Assembly: GCF_900602065.1 (NCBI RefSeq)
Contig: NZ_UWFN01000181.1
Coordinates: forward strand, 124,001 to 188,000
Length of the DNA stretch: 64,000 bases
From: Pseudomonas viridiflava
Lineage (GTDB): Bacteria > Pseudomonadota > Gammaproteobacteria > Pseudomonadales > Pseudomonadaceae
Direction: 5' to 3'
Every line of letters starts with the position of its first letter. The first letter of the stretch is position 1. Both the position numbers and the translations under genes were made by a program. This document shows positions 52,737 to 62,011 of this stretch, in pieces. Under the pieces are notes generated by a model that worked only from the letters and a program-made list of their open reading frames with translations, did no database searches and was not told where the DNA came from.

Positions 52737-54638
52737 TCAAGCGCCGATCACCCCACCATCATCCCGCGTGATCACCATTACCGATGAACGCGGTTTGCCG
52801 TTGGGCAGATGCTCAGGGAAGGTCGAGCCGCCGTTCTCACCGGGATGCTGGATGCCGACAAACATGGTTTTGTAGTCCGGCGCGAAGCTGATACCGGTGA
52901 CTTCGCAACCGATCGGTCCGACCATGAAACGACGGATTTCGCCGCTGTGCGGGTCAGCACAAAGCATCTGGTTGTTGCCCATGCCCGCGAAGTCGCCCTT
53001 GTTGCTGGAGTCGCCGTCAGTCTGGATCCACAGACGACCGGCGCTATCAAAGCTCAGGCCGTCCGGGCTGTTGAACATGTTCTGCGGGTTGATGTTGCTC
53101 GACCCGCCTTGTGGTGTGCCGCTGTGGACAGTCGGGTTGCCCGCCACCACAAACAGGTCCCAGTCGAAGGCCATCGCCGAAGCGTTATCCTCATTTTCGC
53201 GCCAGCGCAGAATCTGCCCGTACTGGTTCTTCGCCCGAGGGTTAGGCCCACCGACCGGTTGCCCGTCATCGCCGCGTTTGACGTTGTTGGTCAGCGTGCA
53301 ATAAACCTGACCGTCTTTAGGGCTGACGACAATCCATTCCGGCCGGTCCATGCGCGTGGCTTTCACGACGCTTGCTGCAAGACGTGCGTGGATCAGCACT
53401 TCAGCCTGGTTATTAAATCCGGCAGCTGCGTCCAGGCCGTTTTTGCCGTGGGTCAGTTCGATCCATTCGCCGGTACCTTTCGGGCGATCCGGGTTGCCGT
53501 CACCATTGTCGAAACGCGCGACATACAGCGTGCCGTGGTCCAGCAGGTTGCGGTTGGCTTTCGGGTCCTTGTGATTGATCTTGTCGCGGCTGATGAATTT
53601 GTAGATGAACTCGCCACGCTCGTCGTCGCCCATATACACCACAGCGCGACCGCCTTTGGTCTCGGCCAAAGCAGCGTTTTCGTGTTTGAAGCGGCCCAGT
53701 GCAGTACGTTTGACCGGGGTGGATTTCGGGTCGAACGGATCGATTTCCACAACCCAGCCGTGGCGATTGATCTCGTTGGGGTTCTTGGCCAGATCGAAGC
53801 GCGGGTCATGTTGATGCCAGTTGATGTCTTTGCTGGCGGCGACCGCGCCGTAGCGCTTGATGCCCGCGTCGAACTTCTGCTCGGCGTCGCTGCTGCCGAA
53901 GCAGTCAGTGAAGTTCTCTTCGCATGTCAGGTAAGTGCCCCACGGTGTTTTGCCGTTGGCGCAGTTCTGGAATGTCCCGAGGACTTTGGTGCCGGTGCTG
54001 TCGGCGGCGGTCTTGAGCCAGTCGTGCCCGGCGGCCGGGCCGCTCAGATTGATCGGGGCGTTGCCGTGAATGCGGCGGTTGTATTTGGAGTTCTGCACGA
54101 ACTGCCATTTGCCATTCTTTTGCTGCACTTCGATTACCGACACGCCTTCACTGGCCAGCGCTTTGCGCACTTCTTCAGCAGATTGCGGTTCTTTGCCGTG
54201 ATCGAACAGGTAGCGGTAGTTGGTGTATTCGTTGTTGATTGCCATCAGCGCGCGGTCTTTATGACCCGGCATCGGGAACAGGCTCATGCCATCGTTGTTG
54301 TCACCGAACTGCACTTCCTGCGCTTCAGCAGTGCCTTTACCGCTAGGGTCGAATGCCGGACCGCCAGCCTGCAGCGGCTGACCCCAACTGATCAGAACCG
54401 AAGAGGTATAGCCCGGTGGCAGGCTGATGCTGTCAGCCGTGGCGGCGGGGATGCTGTCGAAGCCGAGCAGCTTGCCTGATGCGGCGCTGACACTCTTGGC
54501 CAACGCAGTGCGGCTCAACAGGCCGCCGCCGAGAAACATCGCTGCGCCGCACAGGGCGCCTGCGGTGATGAAGCCACGGCGGGTCAGGCCGACCATTTGT
54601 TCGAGGTCTGTAGCTTGGTTTTCTTCTAGTAGTTTCAT
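52737..54638 (-). CDS. phoX: PhoX family alkaline phosphatase
   Basis: Large calcium/iron-dependent phosphatase of the PhoX (DUF839) family, exported folded through the Tat pathway. About 633 residues from the ATG at 54638 (MKLLEENQATDLEQ, with GGGAG upstream). The twin-arginine signal is TRRGFITAGALCGAAMFLGG (about 19-38). The catalytic region includes PWGTYLTCEENFTDCFG near 232, with the conserved Cys/Glu pair, and YMGDDERGEFIYKF near 335. Releases phosphate from organic esters in the periplasm or outside. A Pho-box-like triple repeat lies just upstream. Confidence 0.92.
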   Translation of the reverse strand: MKLLEENQATDLEQMVGLTRRGFITAGALCGAAMFLGGGLLSRTALAKSVSAASGKLLGFDSIPAATADSISLPPGYTSSVLISWGQPLQAGGPAFDPSGKGTAEAQEVQFGDNNDGMSLFPMPGHKDRALMAINNEYTNYRYLFDHGKEPQSAEEVRKALASEGVSVIEVQQKNGKWQFVQNSKYNRRIHGNAPINLSGPAAGHDWLKTAADSTGTKVLGTFQNCANGKTPWGTYLTCEENFTDCFGSSDAEQKFDAGIKRYGAVAASKDINWHQHDPRFDLAKNPNEINRHGWVVEIDPFDPKSTPVKRTALGRFKHENAALAETKGGRAVVYMGDDERGEFIYKFISRDKINHKDPKANRNLLDHGTLYVARFDNGDGNPDRPKGTGEWIELTHGKNGLDAAAGFNNQAEVLIHARLAASVVKATRMDRPEWIVVSPKDGQVYCTLTNNVKRGDDGQPVGGPNPRAKNQYGQILRWRENEDNASAMAFDWDLFVVAGNPTVHSGTPQGGSSNINPQNMFNSPDGLSFDSAGRLWIQTDGDSSNKGDFAGMGNNQMLCADPHSGEIRRFMVGPIGCEVTGISFAPDYKTMFVGIQHPGENGGSTFPEHLPNGKPRSSVMVITRDDGGVIGA

Positions 54639-54679
54639 CAACACGGCTCCCAGCAGGTGTGGCAGACACCTTAGTGAGC

Positions 54680-54712
54680 GCATATGACGAAATTGTGTCG
54701 CCTCGATGACGC
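54680..54712 (-). promoter_or_regulatory. Candidate PhoB box upstream of phoX
   Basis: On the minus strand, three 11-bp units GCGTCATCGAG, GCGACACAATT, TCGTCATATGC follow the PhoB pattern CTGTCAT-N4 repeated every 11 bp. The box ends 42 bases before the phoX start codon. Confidence 0.55.
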
Positions 54713-54720
54713 AGCGGCGC

Positions 54721-55485
54721 TTACAGCGGTGTGCCCAGCAGCACGAGGGATGGGGCGAATTGAACCTGTACAGGGCTGCCGCACTTCAACTTAAGGGCCG
54801 CAAGCTGCGCAGGCTCTGCGAGCGCACACAGAATCTGCCCGCTGGGCAGGGTAATGCGCACCTCGCTTGGGCCATTGGTTGCGTCGGTAATGTCTTCTAT
54901 CGTGCCGCTCAGGCAATTGTGTCCATTTGTTACTGAGCTACCCTCAGCTCTAAGCTCCAGCCAGCCGGCCTTGATCAGCGCGACGACGTCGGTGTCGATC
55001 GTTAAATCCAGCCTTAGCGTGCTGTCGTGGGTAATCTGCGCATCAATGAACACATCTCCCGCCAGACGCAGGCGAACCAGATCGTTGTGACCGTGAGCGG
55101 TAATGCTCTCGATACGCCCCAACAACTGATTGCGAGCACTGGTGCGTAAGGTGAGGCGACTGAGTAAATCCAGGTCGCCACTTTCCTCGGTGGCTTCCAG
55201 CACTTGAGCCTGAAGTGCCTGCAAGCGTTGGTACAGCCGCAGCACACGTTCACCTTCCACCGAAAGCTTCGCACCCCCACCGCCCCGGCCACCCACGCTG
55301 CGCTCCACCAGCGGTTTTTGCGCCAGATTGTTCAGCTCATCAATGGCATCCCACGCAGCCTTGTAGCTCAACCCCGCACTCTTGGCAGCACGGGTAATCG
55401 AGCCTTGCTCGGCAATGTGCTGCAACAGCGCAATGCGTTGCGGGCGACGGACCATGTGTTGAGTGAGCAGAGTGGGTAGGGGCAT
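54721..55485 (-). CDS. ModE-like molybdate-responsive regulator
   Basis: About 254 residues from ATG 55485 (MPLPTLLTQHMVRRP); an upstream in-frame ATG at 55530 has no family match. The N-terminal LysR-like winged helix-turn-helix (RIALLQHIAEQGSITRAAKSAGLSYKAAWDAI) is followed by GGRGGGGAKLSVEG, typical of ModE. Two TOBE/Mop domains follow (near 120-185 and 190-254, with SARNQLLGRIESI and NCLSGTIEDITDATNG). E. coli ModE binds molybdate and represses modABC. No mod transport genes are adjacent. It is co-directional with phoX, about 82 bases upstream. Confidence 0.88.
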   Translation of the reverse strand: MPLPTLLTQHMVRRPQRIALLQHIAEQGSITRAAKSAGLSYKAAWDAIDELNNLAQKPLVERSVGGRGGGGAKLSVEGERVLRLYQRLQALQAQVLEATEESGDLDLLSRLTLRTSARNQLLGRIESITAHGHNDLVRLRLAGDVFIDAQITHDSTLRLDLTIDTDVVALIKAGWLELRAEGSSVTNGHNCLSGTIEDITDATNGPSEVRITLPSGQILCALAEPAQLAALKLKCGSPVQVQFAPSLVLLGTPL

Positions 55486-55596
55486 GAGGGCTGCTTTTGG
55501 GTCGTGATGATGGCGGGCAGTGTAAGGCATTGGTGTTTTTGTAGGTGCTGGCGGATGTGCACGCTACGCATGTTACCTCCCGGTAAACATCGGACC

Positions 55597-55668
55597 TGTA
55601 GGAGTTGCCGAAGGCTGCGATGGCGGTGGGTCAGGATGAATGCTTCGCAGCCTTCGGCAGCTCCTACA
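55597..55668. repeat. REP doublet, type G
   Basis: Left arm GTAGGAGTTGCCGAAGGCTG with one change against the right arm. The loop contains GGCGGTGGGTCAGGATGAATG, the shared loop motif. Confidence 0.85.
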
Positions 55669-55692
55669 AATGTCGTTCTCTATTGACGGTAA

Positions 55693-56427
55693 TCAATCCC
55701 CCGGTTTGGGCGTCCGCGCCAGGCAATAAACATCCACCCGACACGCCCCGGCTTTGATCAGCAGCTTTGCAATCACATCCGCCGTTGAACCAGTTGTCAG
55801 CACGTCGTCCACCAACGCCACATGCTTGCCTTTAATCTTTTCTTCATCGACCACGACAAACGCATCTCGCAGGTTGCGCTTGCGGGCCTTTGCGTCGAGG
55901 CCCTGTTGGGCGGGAGTTTCAAGCGTACGCAGCACGAGGCGGTCGGGGACGGGGATTTGCAGTTGCTCGCCCAGCCAGTCCGCCAGCATCGCAGCCTGGT
56001 TGTAACCGCGTTGGCGCAGGCGTTTTACGGCCATGGGCACGGGTAACAGGAAGTCCGGGCGGGACAGGTTTTCCTCAAAACGATGCTGCAGAAACTGCTC
56101 GAGCAATTGCGCCATCAGGCGTCCCATTGGCCAATTGCCCTGGTGCTTGAAGCGCGTGATCAGGCTGTCGATGGGGAATTCATACAGCCAGGGCGCTGCG
56201 ACTTCATCGAAGGCGGGGGAGTGCCGGTCGCATTGCGCGCAACTCAGGCCTGACATCGCCAGTGGCAGCGCGCATTGCTGGCATTGGTCGCCGAGCCAGG
56301 GCAGTTCGGTTTCGCAGGCAGTGCAGATTGCATAAACCGTGTCTGTCGATTCGTCGCATAACAAACAGGTCTGGTTGTTTTTTAACCAGATGTAAACCTG
56401 AAAGGTAGGATTTGGTTGACAGGGCAT
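55693..56427 (-). CDS. comF: ComF family phosphoribosyltransferase-like protein
   Basis: 244 residues. The N terminus has two zinc-finger-like Cys pairs (CLLCDE and ICTACE, then QCQQCALP and CAQCDR). The C-terminal domain is a type I phosphoribosyltransferase-like fold with [19 protein letters not shown] near 128 and the PRPP loop [15 protein letters not shown] near 204-218. ComF proteins take part in natural transformation (internalising single-stranded DNA) in competent species. It is divergent from bioB; the first codons overlap the proposed bioB operator. Confidence 0.92.
   Translation of the reverse strand: MPCQPNPTFQVYIWLKNNQTCLLCDESTDTVYAICTACETELPWLGDQCQQCALPLAMSGLSCAQCDRHSPAFDEVAAPWLYEFPIDSLITRFKHQGNWPMGRLMAQLLEQFLQHRFEENLSRPDFLLPVPMAVKRLRQRGYNQAAMLADWLGEQLQIPVPDRLVLRTLETPAQQGLDAKARKRNLRDAFVVVDEEKIKGKHVALVDDVLTTGSTADVIAKLLIKAGACRVDVYCLARTPKPGD
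56391..56421 (+). promoter_or_regulatory. Candidate BirA operator upstream of bioB
   Basis: TGTAAACC-N15-GGTTGACA. It matches the known gamma-proteobacterial BirA site TTGTAAACC-N15-GGTTTACAA except in one arm position. It lies in the first codons of comF and covers a TTGACA -35 box, so biotinyl-AMP-BirA could block bioB transcription. Assignment by motif only. Confidence 0.5.
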
Positions 56428-56443
56428 GGCTCTTCCTTAAACA
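56416..56443 (+). promoter_or_regulatory. Candidate sigma-70 promoter of bioB
   Basis: TTGACA (56416) and TAAACA (56438), 16 bp apart, about 110 bases before the bioB start. The -35 box overlaps the right half of the proposed operator. Confidence 0.4.
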
Positions 56444-56550
56444 TAATGAAACATCCATGTCGCGCCTGTGGACTTTTGGCCTGCGCAAGCAGGGTCGAGT
56501 CGCAGGTTGTTAACCAAAAGATACAGAGCAGAAAAACCGAGGACCGCCCG

Positions 56551-57606
56551 ATGAGCGCCAGCACTACCGCCACTTTGCGTCATGACTGGACTTTAGCTGA
56601 GGTCAGAGCGCTGTTCGTACAGCCTTTCAATGACCTGCTGTTTCAGGCGCAGACGGTGCACCGCGCTCATTTCGACGCCAATCGCGTTCAGGTTTCGACG
56701 CTGCTGTCGATCAAGACGGGCGCCTGCCCGGAGGACTGCAAGTACTGTCCGCAATCGGGTCACTACAACACCGGTCTGGAAAAAGAAAAGCTGCTGGAAG
56801 TACAGAAGGTTCTCGAAGAAGCCGCTCGCGCCAAGGCCATTGGTTCGACTCGCTTCTGCATGGGCGCTGCCTGGAAACATCCATCGGCCAAAGACATGCC
56901 TTACGTGCTGGAAATGGTCAAAGGCGTGAAGGCCATGGGCCTTGAGACCTGTATGACCCTGGGGCGTCTGGATCAGGAACAGACCGAAGCGCTCGCTTCA
57001 GCCGGTCTGGATTACTACAACCACAACCTTGATACCTCGCCGGATTTCTACACCAGCATCATCACCACCCGCACCTACAGCGAGCGTCTGCAGACCCTGG
57101 CTTACGTGCGCGATTCGGGGATGAAGATCTGTTCGGGTGGCATTCTGGGTATGGGTGAGTCCCTGGATGACCGCGCTAATTTGCTGATCCAGTTGGCCAA
57201 TCTGCCAGAGCATCCTGAGTCGGTGCCAATCAACATGTTGGTCAAGGTCGCCGGTACGCCGTTGGAAAATGCCGAGGACATCGACCCGTTTGATTTCATT
57301 CGTATGCTTGCCGTGGCGCGCATTCTGATGCCGCAGTCTCACGTGCGCCTGTCGGCAGGGCGTGAAGCCATGAACGAGCAAATGCAGGCGCTGGCGTTTT
57401 TTGCCGGTGCCAACTCGATTTTCTATGGCGACAAGCTGCTGACCACCGCCAACCCGCAGGCGGACAAGGACATGCTGTTGTTCTCGCGGTTGGGCATCAA
57501 GCCGGAAGCTCGCGAAGAGCACGCCGATGAAGTGCATCAAGCCGCGATTGAGCAGGCGCTGGTCGAACAGAAGAGCAGCGAGCAGTTTTATAACGCTGTG
57601 GTTTGA
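56551..57606 (+). CDS. bioB: Biotin synthase
   Basis: Radical-SAM enzyme inserting sulfur into dethiobiotin. About 351 residues from ATG 56551 ([13 protein letters not shown], with GAGGA upstream); the same frame is open from 56416 but the leader is not protein-like. The radical-SAM cluster motif CPEDCKYC is near 57-64. [20 protein letters not shown] and [34 protein letters not shown] are family blocks; the last includes the arginine of the 2Fe-2S site. It is followed by bioF after 122 bases that carry a short type D doublet. Confidence 0.96.
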   Translation: MSASTTATLRHDWTLAEVRALFVQPFNDLLFQAQTVHRAHFDANRVQVSTLLSIKTGACPEDCKYCPQSGHYNTGLEKEKLLEVQKVLEEAARAKAIGSTRFCMGAAWKHPSAKDMPYVLEMVKGVKAMGLETCMTLGRLDQEQTEALASAGLDYYNHNLDTSPDFYTSIITTRTYSERLQTLAYVRDSGMKICSGGILGMGESLDDRANLLIQLANLPEHPESVPINMLVKVAGTPLENAEDIDPFDFIRMLAVARILMPQSHVRLSAGREAMNEQMQALAFFAGANSIFYGDKLLTTANPQADKDMLLFSRLGIKPEAREEHADEVHQAAIEQALVEQKSSEQFYNAVV

Positions 57607-57633
57607 CGCACAGATTTCTTTTGGTGCGCGGTC

Positions 57634-57697
57634 CTGTGGGAGCGGTGCTTGCCCGCGATTTTGGTTGACCCTATCGCGGGCAAGCACCGCTCCCACA
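57634..57697. repeat. REP doublet, type D, very short loop
   Basis: Arms GTGGGAGCGGTGCTTGCCCG perfectly inverted with only about 12 nt between the CGCGAT ends. It lies between bioB and bioF in the same direction and may uncouple their expression. Confidence 0.85.
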
Positions 57698-57728
57698 TGG
57701 TTCTCCACACGGCATCCTCGAGGCCCCC

Positions 57729-58919
57729 ATGTCTTTCGATCTGAGCGCACGTCTGGCTTCCCGGCGTGCTGACAATCTCTATCGCCAGCGCCCTTTGCTG
57801 CAAAGCCCGCAAGGCCCTGAAGTGGTGGTCGACGGCAAGCCGTTGCTGGCGTTCTGTAATAACGACTATCTGGGGCTCGCCAATCATCCTGAGGTGATTG
57901 CTGCATGGCAGGCTGGCGCAGATAAATGGGGGGTCGGCGGTGGCTCTTCGCATCTGGTGATCGGCCACAGCAGCCCGCATCACGCGCTCGAAGAAGCGTT
58001 GGCCGAGCTTACCGGCCGACCCCGTGCGTTGTTATTTTCCAATGGCTACATGGCCAACCTCGGCGCAGTTACCGCGCTGGTGGGGCAGGGCGATACCGTG
58101 CTCGAAGACCGGCTCAATCACGCTTCGTTGCTGGATGCCGGTTTGCTCAGCGGAGCCCGCTTTTCCCGTTATCTGCACAACGATGCACAGAGTTTGAGTT
58201 CACGTCTGGAGAAAGCCGTTGGCGATACGCTGGTGGTGACCGACGGCGTGTTCAGCATGGACGGTGACATCGCCGACCTGCCGACGCTGGCTCAAACCGC
58301 GAAAGCCAAGGGTGCCTGGTTGATGGTCGATGATGCTCATGGTTTCGGCCCATTGGGCGCCAATGGCGGGGGCATCGTCGAACACTTCGGTCTAGGCATC
58401 AATGAGGTGCCGGTATTGATCGGCACGCTGGGCAAAGCGTTCGGCACATCCGGGGCTTTTGTGGCGGGAAGCGACGAGTTGATCGAAACCATGATTCAGT
58501 TTGCCCGCCCCTACATCTACACCACCAGTCAGCCGCCCGCGCTGGCTTGCGCAACCCTGAAAAGCCTTGAGCTGCTGCGCACCGAGCATTGGCGTCGTGA
58601 GCATCTGGCGCAACTCATCGCGCAGTTTCGCGCCGGGGCCGAACAGATTGGCCTGACGTTGATGGACAGCTTCACGCCGATCCAGCCGATCCTGATTGGC
58701 GATGCCGGGCAGGCGATGCGGCTTTCGGAGATGCTGCGTGAGCACGGTCTTCTGGTGACCGCGATTCGTCCTCCCACCGTACCCGCAGGCAGTGCGCGTT
58801 TGCGTGTGACGTTGTCTGCCGCGCACAGCTCCGCACAAGTGCAGCTATTGTTGAATGCATTGGCGCAGTGTTACCCGCTGCTGGGTTCGAGCGAATCGGT
58901 GGAGCCAAAACATGCGTGA
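57729..58919 (+). CDS. bioF: 8-amino-7-oxononanoate synthase
   Basis: PLP enzyme condensing pimeloyl-ACP with alanine. It has 396 residues. The cofactor lysine is in [16 protein letters not shown] near 228-243; [14 protein letters not shown] near 175 and [13 protein letters not shown] near 200 bind PLP. The start is ATG 57729 ([20 protein letters not shown]). It overlaps bioH by 8 bases, so translation is coupled. Together with bioH, bioC and bioD it forms a tight run after bioB. Confidence 0.96.
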   Translation: MSFDLSARLASRRADNLYRQRPLLQSPQGPEVVVDGKPLLAFCNNDYLGLANHPEVIAAWQAGADKWGVGGGSSHLVIGHSSPHHALEEALAELTGRPRALLFSNGYMANLGAVTALVGQGDTVLEDRLNHASLLDAGLLSGARFSRYLHNDAQSLSSRLEKAVGDTLVVTDGVFSMDGDIADLPTLAQTAKAKGAWLMVDDAHGFGPLGANGGGIVEHFGLGINEVPVLIGTLGKAFGTSGAFVAGSDELIETMIQFARPYIYTTSQPPALACATLKSLELLRTEHWRREHLAQLIAQFRAGAEQIGLTLMDSFTPIQPILIGDAGQAMRLSEMLREHGLLVTAIRPPTVPAGSARLRVTLSAAHSSAQVQLLLNALAQCYPLLGSSESVEPKHA

Positions 58920-59643
58920 TCGGTTGATTCTGTTGCCGGGCTGGGGCTTGGGCATATCGCCTCTGGAACCGTTGGCTGCTGCTTTACGTGGCCTGGATGA
59001 TCATTTGCGGGTGGAAATCGAGCCGTTGCCAGACCTGGACAGCAGCGACCCTCGCGAATGGCTCGATGAACTGGATTCGACGTTGCCTGATGACGCTTGG
59101 TTGGGTGGCTGGTCGCTGGGCGGCATGCTCGCGGCTGAGCTGGCGGCGCGTCGAGGTGAGCGTTGCTGTGGCTTGGTGACGCTGGCCAGCAACGCCAGCT
59201 TTGTGCCTCGCGGAGCCTGGCCCAATGCAATGCCTGCCGGAGATTTTGATGCATTCCTGACCGGGTGCATCGATCATCCTGACGCGACCTTGAAGCGCTT
59301 CAGCCTGCTTTGCGCGCAAGGTGCTGAAGATCCTCGTGCGATTTCGCGCCTGCTCAAGGCTGGTGCACCGCACGGCTCGGTCAATTCGTTGGTGCATGGC
59401 CTGCAGTTGCTTGAGCAACTCGATACCCGAAGCGCGTTGCAGACTTTTCGAGGGCCGCAGTTGCACCTGTTCGCAGGACTGGATGCCTTTGTTCCGGCCG
59501 AAGCTGCGAGCGATCTGCTGGCGCTTTTACCCGACGTGGAGGTGGGGGTGATCGAACAGGCCAGCCACGCCTTCCTGCTGGAAAACCCTCACGGTGTCGC
59601 AGCGGCGATCCACGCGTTTCTTCATGAGTCCGGTGATGACTGA
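58912..59643 (+). CDS. bioH: Pimeloyl-ACP methyl ester carboxylesterase
   Basis: Alpha/beta hydrolase that removes the methyl group from pimeloyl-ACP methyl ester, freeing pimeloyl-ACP for BioF. About 243 residues from ATG 58912 ([14 protein letters not shown], inside the end of bioF). The nucleophile elbow is GGWSLGGML near 62-70, with the Asp (FAGLDAFVP) and His ([10 protein letters not shown]) of the triad near 189 and 215. It overlaps bioC by 8 bases. Confidence 0.92.
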   Translation: MRDRLILLPGWGLGISPLEPLAAALRGLDDHLRVEIEPLPDLDSSDPREWLDELDSTLPDDAWLGGWSLGGMLAAELAARRGERCCGLVTLASNASFVPRGAWPNAMPAGDFDAFLTGCIDHPDATLKRFSLLCAQGAEDPRAISRLLKAGAPHGSVNSLVHGLQLLEQLDTRSALQTFRGPQLHLFAGLDAFVPAEAASDLLALLPDVEVGVIEQASHAFLLENPHGVAAAIHAFLHESGDD

Positions 59644-60448
59644 TCTTTCCAATCCAAAGCTGCCAGGCGGTTTGCCAGACAAACGCCAGGTGGCTGCATC
59701 TTTTTCCCGTGCGGCGGGCAGTTATGACAGCGTTGCCGAGTTGCAGCGCGCAGTGGGCGGCGAACTGTTTTCACGTCTCCCTGCCGAGCTGAGTCCCGGT
59801 CGCTGGCTGGATCTTGGCAGCGGCACCGGCTATTTCAGCCGGGCACTGGCCGAGGCGTATGACGGTACCGAAGGGGTTGCGCTGGACATTGCCGAAGGCA
59901 TGTTGCGCCATGCACGACCGCTCGGTGGCGCTGAACATTTTGTGGTTGGCGATGCAGAGCGCATGCCGCTGCGGGATGAGCATTTCGGGCTGATTTTCTC
60001 CAGTCTCGCGGTGCAGTGGTGTGCCGATTTTGCTGCTGTGCTGGGTGAGGCCCGTCGCGTGCTGCAACCCGGTGGGGTGTTCGCTTTTGCCAGTCTGTGT
60101 GTAGGCACCCTTTATGAACTGCGCGACAGCTGGCAGGCGGTCGACGGTATGGTTCACGTCAACCGCTTCCGGCAACTCGATGATTATCAGCGGCTGTGCG
60201 CAGCGAGTGGTATGCGCGTACGCTCTATTGAGGTCAGGCCTCATGTCCTGCACTACCCGGATCTGCGGAGCCTGACTCACGAACTGAAAGCGTTGGGTGC
60301 ACACAATCTGAACCCGGGACGCCCAGGCGGTTTGACCGGACGCGCACGGCTACTAGCCTTGATTGAGGCGTACGAAGGTTATCGTCAGCCGCAAGGTTTA
60401 CCGGCGACCTACCAGGTCGTCTACGCGGTGCTGGAAAAAACCGCCTGA
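59636..60448 (+). CDS. bioC: Malonyl-ACP O-methyltransferase
   Basis: SAM-dependent methyltransferase that masks malonyl-ACP so that fatty acid synthesis can elongate it to pimeloyl-ACP. About 270 residues from ATG 59636 ([10 protein letters not shown]), overlapping the bioH stop by 8 bases; an in-frame ATG at 59624 is possible. The SAM motif is [15 protein letters not shown] near 57-71, with [24 protein letters not shown] near 102. The N-terminal [11 protein letters not shown] is the usual BioC opening. bioD follows after 28 bases. Confidence 0.93.
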   Translation: MTDLSNPKLPGGLPDKRQVAASFSRAAGSYDSVAELQRAVGGELFSRLPAELSPGRWLDLGSGTGYFSRALAEAYDGTEGVALDIAEGMLRHARPLGGAEHFVVGDAERMPLRDEHFGLIFSSLAVQWCADFAAVLGEARRVLQPGGVFAFASLCVGTLYELRDSWQAVDGMVHVNRFRQLDDYQRLCAASGMRVRSIEVRPHVLHYPDLRSLTHELKALGAHNLNPGRPGGLTGRARLLALIEAYEGYRQPQGLPATYQVVYAVLEKTA

Positions 60449-60476
60449 GTTCACCATGTAAAAAGGGATTGCCGAG

Positions 60477-61157
60477 ATGAGCCGTGCGTACTTCATCGCA
60501 GGCACCGACACCGATGTCGGTAAAACCACCATTGCTGCGGGCCTGCTTCATGCCGCAAGGTCTAGTGGGCTGAGTACCCTGGCAGGTAAACCGGTGGCTT
60601 CGGGCTGTGCGGTTGGCCCGGACGGGCTGCGTAACCCGGACGCCCTTGCATTGATGGCCGAGAGTTCTGTGAAGCTGGGTTATGACGAGGTCAACCCGTT
60701 TGCCTTCGAACCCGCCATCGCGCCTCATCTGGCTGCCCGTGAGGCGGGTATCGCCTTGACGGTGCAGGCGCTGCTTGGCCCGATGCGTTTACTACTGGCC
60801 CGCAATGCCGATTTCACCCTGATCGAAGGGGCGGGCGGCTGGCGCGTGCCCTTGGCGGATCAGGCCAATCTGTCGGATTTGGCCATCGGTCTGCAATTGC
60901 CCGTGATTCTTGTCGTCGGCGTGCGCCTCGGGTGTATCAGCCATGCGTTGCTGACTGCCGAGGCCATCGCTGCAGATGGGCTGCAATTGGCCGGTTGGGT
61001 GGCCAATATCATCGATCCGAAAACCTCACGGCTTGAAGAAAATCTGGCGACTCTTGCGGAGCGATTGCCTGCGCCGTGTCTGGGGCGCGTGCCTAAATTG
61101 AAGAAAGCAGGCGCTGATGCGGTGGCGGAGTATCTGCATCTGGAGTTGCTGGATTGA
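60477..61157 (+). CDS. bioD: Dethiobiotin synthetase
   Basis: ATP-dependent enzyme closing the ureido ring of dethiobiotin; 226 residues. The P-loop is FIAGTDTDVGKTTIAAGLL near 5-23. KPVASGC near 37 and EGAGGWRVPL near 120 are substrate-site blocks. It is the last gene of the bio run, followed by an eroded type G doublet. Confidence 0.95.
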   Translation: MSRAYFIAGTDTDVGKTTIAAGLLHAARSSGLSTLAGKPVASGCAVGPDGLRNPDALALMAESSVKLGYDEVNPFAFEPAIAPHLAAREAGIALTVQALLGPMRLLLARNADFTLIEGAGGWRVPLADQANLSDLAIGLQLPVILVVGVRLGCISHALLTAEAIAADGLQLAGWVANIIDPKTSRLEENLATLAERLPAPCLGRVPKLKKAGADAVAEYLHLELLD

Positions 61158-61171
61158 TCGCTGCGTGGTTT

Positions 61172-61256
61172 ATGCAGGAGCTGCCGAAGGCTGCGATTGC
61201 GGTCTGTCTGACCCACCGCTTCGCGACCGTCGTAACCTCCGATGGCTCCTACAGGG
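61172..61256. repeat. Eroded REP doublet, type G
   Basis: Left arm GCAGGAGCTGCCGAAGGCTG is nearly intact. The right arm has decayed to CCTCCGATGGCTCCTACAGG with an internal change and offset. It is a decaying copy next to bioD. Confidence 0.65.
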
Positions 61257-61449
61257 AGTCGGTGTGGCTAGAATGTGCGCTACTGCACAAAAATTGATCA
61301 AAGTTGTGCGGGCCGAAACAGTAAACTGGCCAAGCCAGAAAGGCTAAGCCTATGAAGAGGCTTTGTGCCATTAGTCTTTTTGTCGGGTGTTTCACCGGGT
61401 TTACTGCTTAAATAAGCCCGTGTTCGCTTTACGAACAGAGGATCGATTT

Positions 61450-61746
61450 ATGCAAATCACCATGAACAACACGCTGTATCCAGGCCTTAGCGCTATGGAA
61501 GTTGGGCAGTCGCGTGTCGATCAGGCGGCTACCCAAATCGCTAGCAGCAACATTGAAGTCTCCGGCAGAAGCCAGTCTTCGGACTTCCAGCTGGAAAACC
61601 TGCGTTCGGTTGATCGCTCTCAGCGTTCAGACCTGTCCGCTAATCTGGTTGAAATGGCTTCTGGCAAAAACCAGGTTGAAGCCGGTGTAGCCGTGCAAAA
61701 GGCCAGCGACGAAATGCTCGGCACTTTGATTGATACTTACGCTTGA
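61450..61746 (+). CDS. Mini flagellar-rod-like protein
   Basis: 98 residues from ATG 61450 (MQITMNNTLYPGLSAM, with GAGGA upstream). It reads like the two ends of a flagellar rod/hook protein joined together. The N-terminal helix (LYPGLSAMEVGQSRVDQAATQIASSN) resembles the rod-protein start. The C-terminal DLSANLVEMASGKNQVEAGVAVQKASDEMLGTLIDTYA resembles the terminal helix found in FlgB/C/F/G/E. The central 150-300 residues of those proteins are replaced by about 25 polar residues. It sits between bioD and the acyl-CoA dehydrogenase, away from flagellar operons. Function unknown; a small helical partner of the rod or hook is possible. Confidence 0.7.
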   Translation: MQITMNNTLYPGLSAMEVGQSRVDQAATQIASSNIEVSGRSQSSDFQLENLRSVDRSQRSDLSANLVEMASGKNQVEAGVAVQKASDEMLGTLIDTYA

Positions 61747-61763
61747 TTGATACATACGCCTGA
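61730..61763 (+). repeat. Tandem 17-bp duplication across a stop codon
   Basis: TTGATACTTACGCTTGA is followed directly by TTGATACATACGCCTGA (15 of 17 identical). The first copy encodes the last residues and the TGA of the mini rod-like protein. Confidence 0.75.
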
Positions 61764-61981
61764 TTTACCCCTCGTTTTGTAACTCTTCATTGCCGTGCGA
61801 TCTGCGCACGGCATGCGCTGAATTCCCCGCTATCACCCGCTTCTATTTCCTCTGTTCACCCTCTGCAAGTCAGCCTCTCTCAACTAGACTCATGGCATCG
61901 ACGAACGGCGAGTGCTGTGCTGTACGCCTCTGTCTGTGCGCCCTGCAAAACATCTCTAGATGAAAGGTTGCGGACGCATGC
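61764..61981. other. Intergenic stretch upstream of the acyl-CoA dehydrogenase
   Basis: A small hairpin GCCGTGCGATCTGCGCACGGC (61791-61811, short stem) may terminate the preceding gene. No further gene is recognised before the promoter at 61982. Confidence 0.45.
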
Positions 61982-62010
61982 TTGACAAGGTTTGGGCGTA
62001 AACGTATGTT
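61982..62010 (+). promoter_or_regulatory. Candidate sigma-70 promoter of the acyl-CoA dehydrogenase gene
   Basis: TTGACA and TATGTT are separated by exactly 17 bp. A PsrA-like operator follows at once, so a repressor would cover the transcription start. Confidence 0.55.
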
Positions 62011-62011
62011 T

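Noticed and set aside
56507..56515. Second BirA site close to bioB (TTGTTAACC)
   Set aside because: No matching right half 15-16 bp downstream.
1271..61256. Regularly recurring 20-bp repeats as a CRISPR array
   Set aside because: They are inverted pairs dispersed between genes, not direct repeats with uniform spacers, and no cas genes are present.
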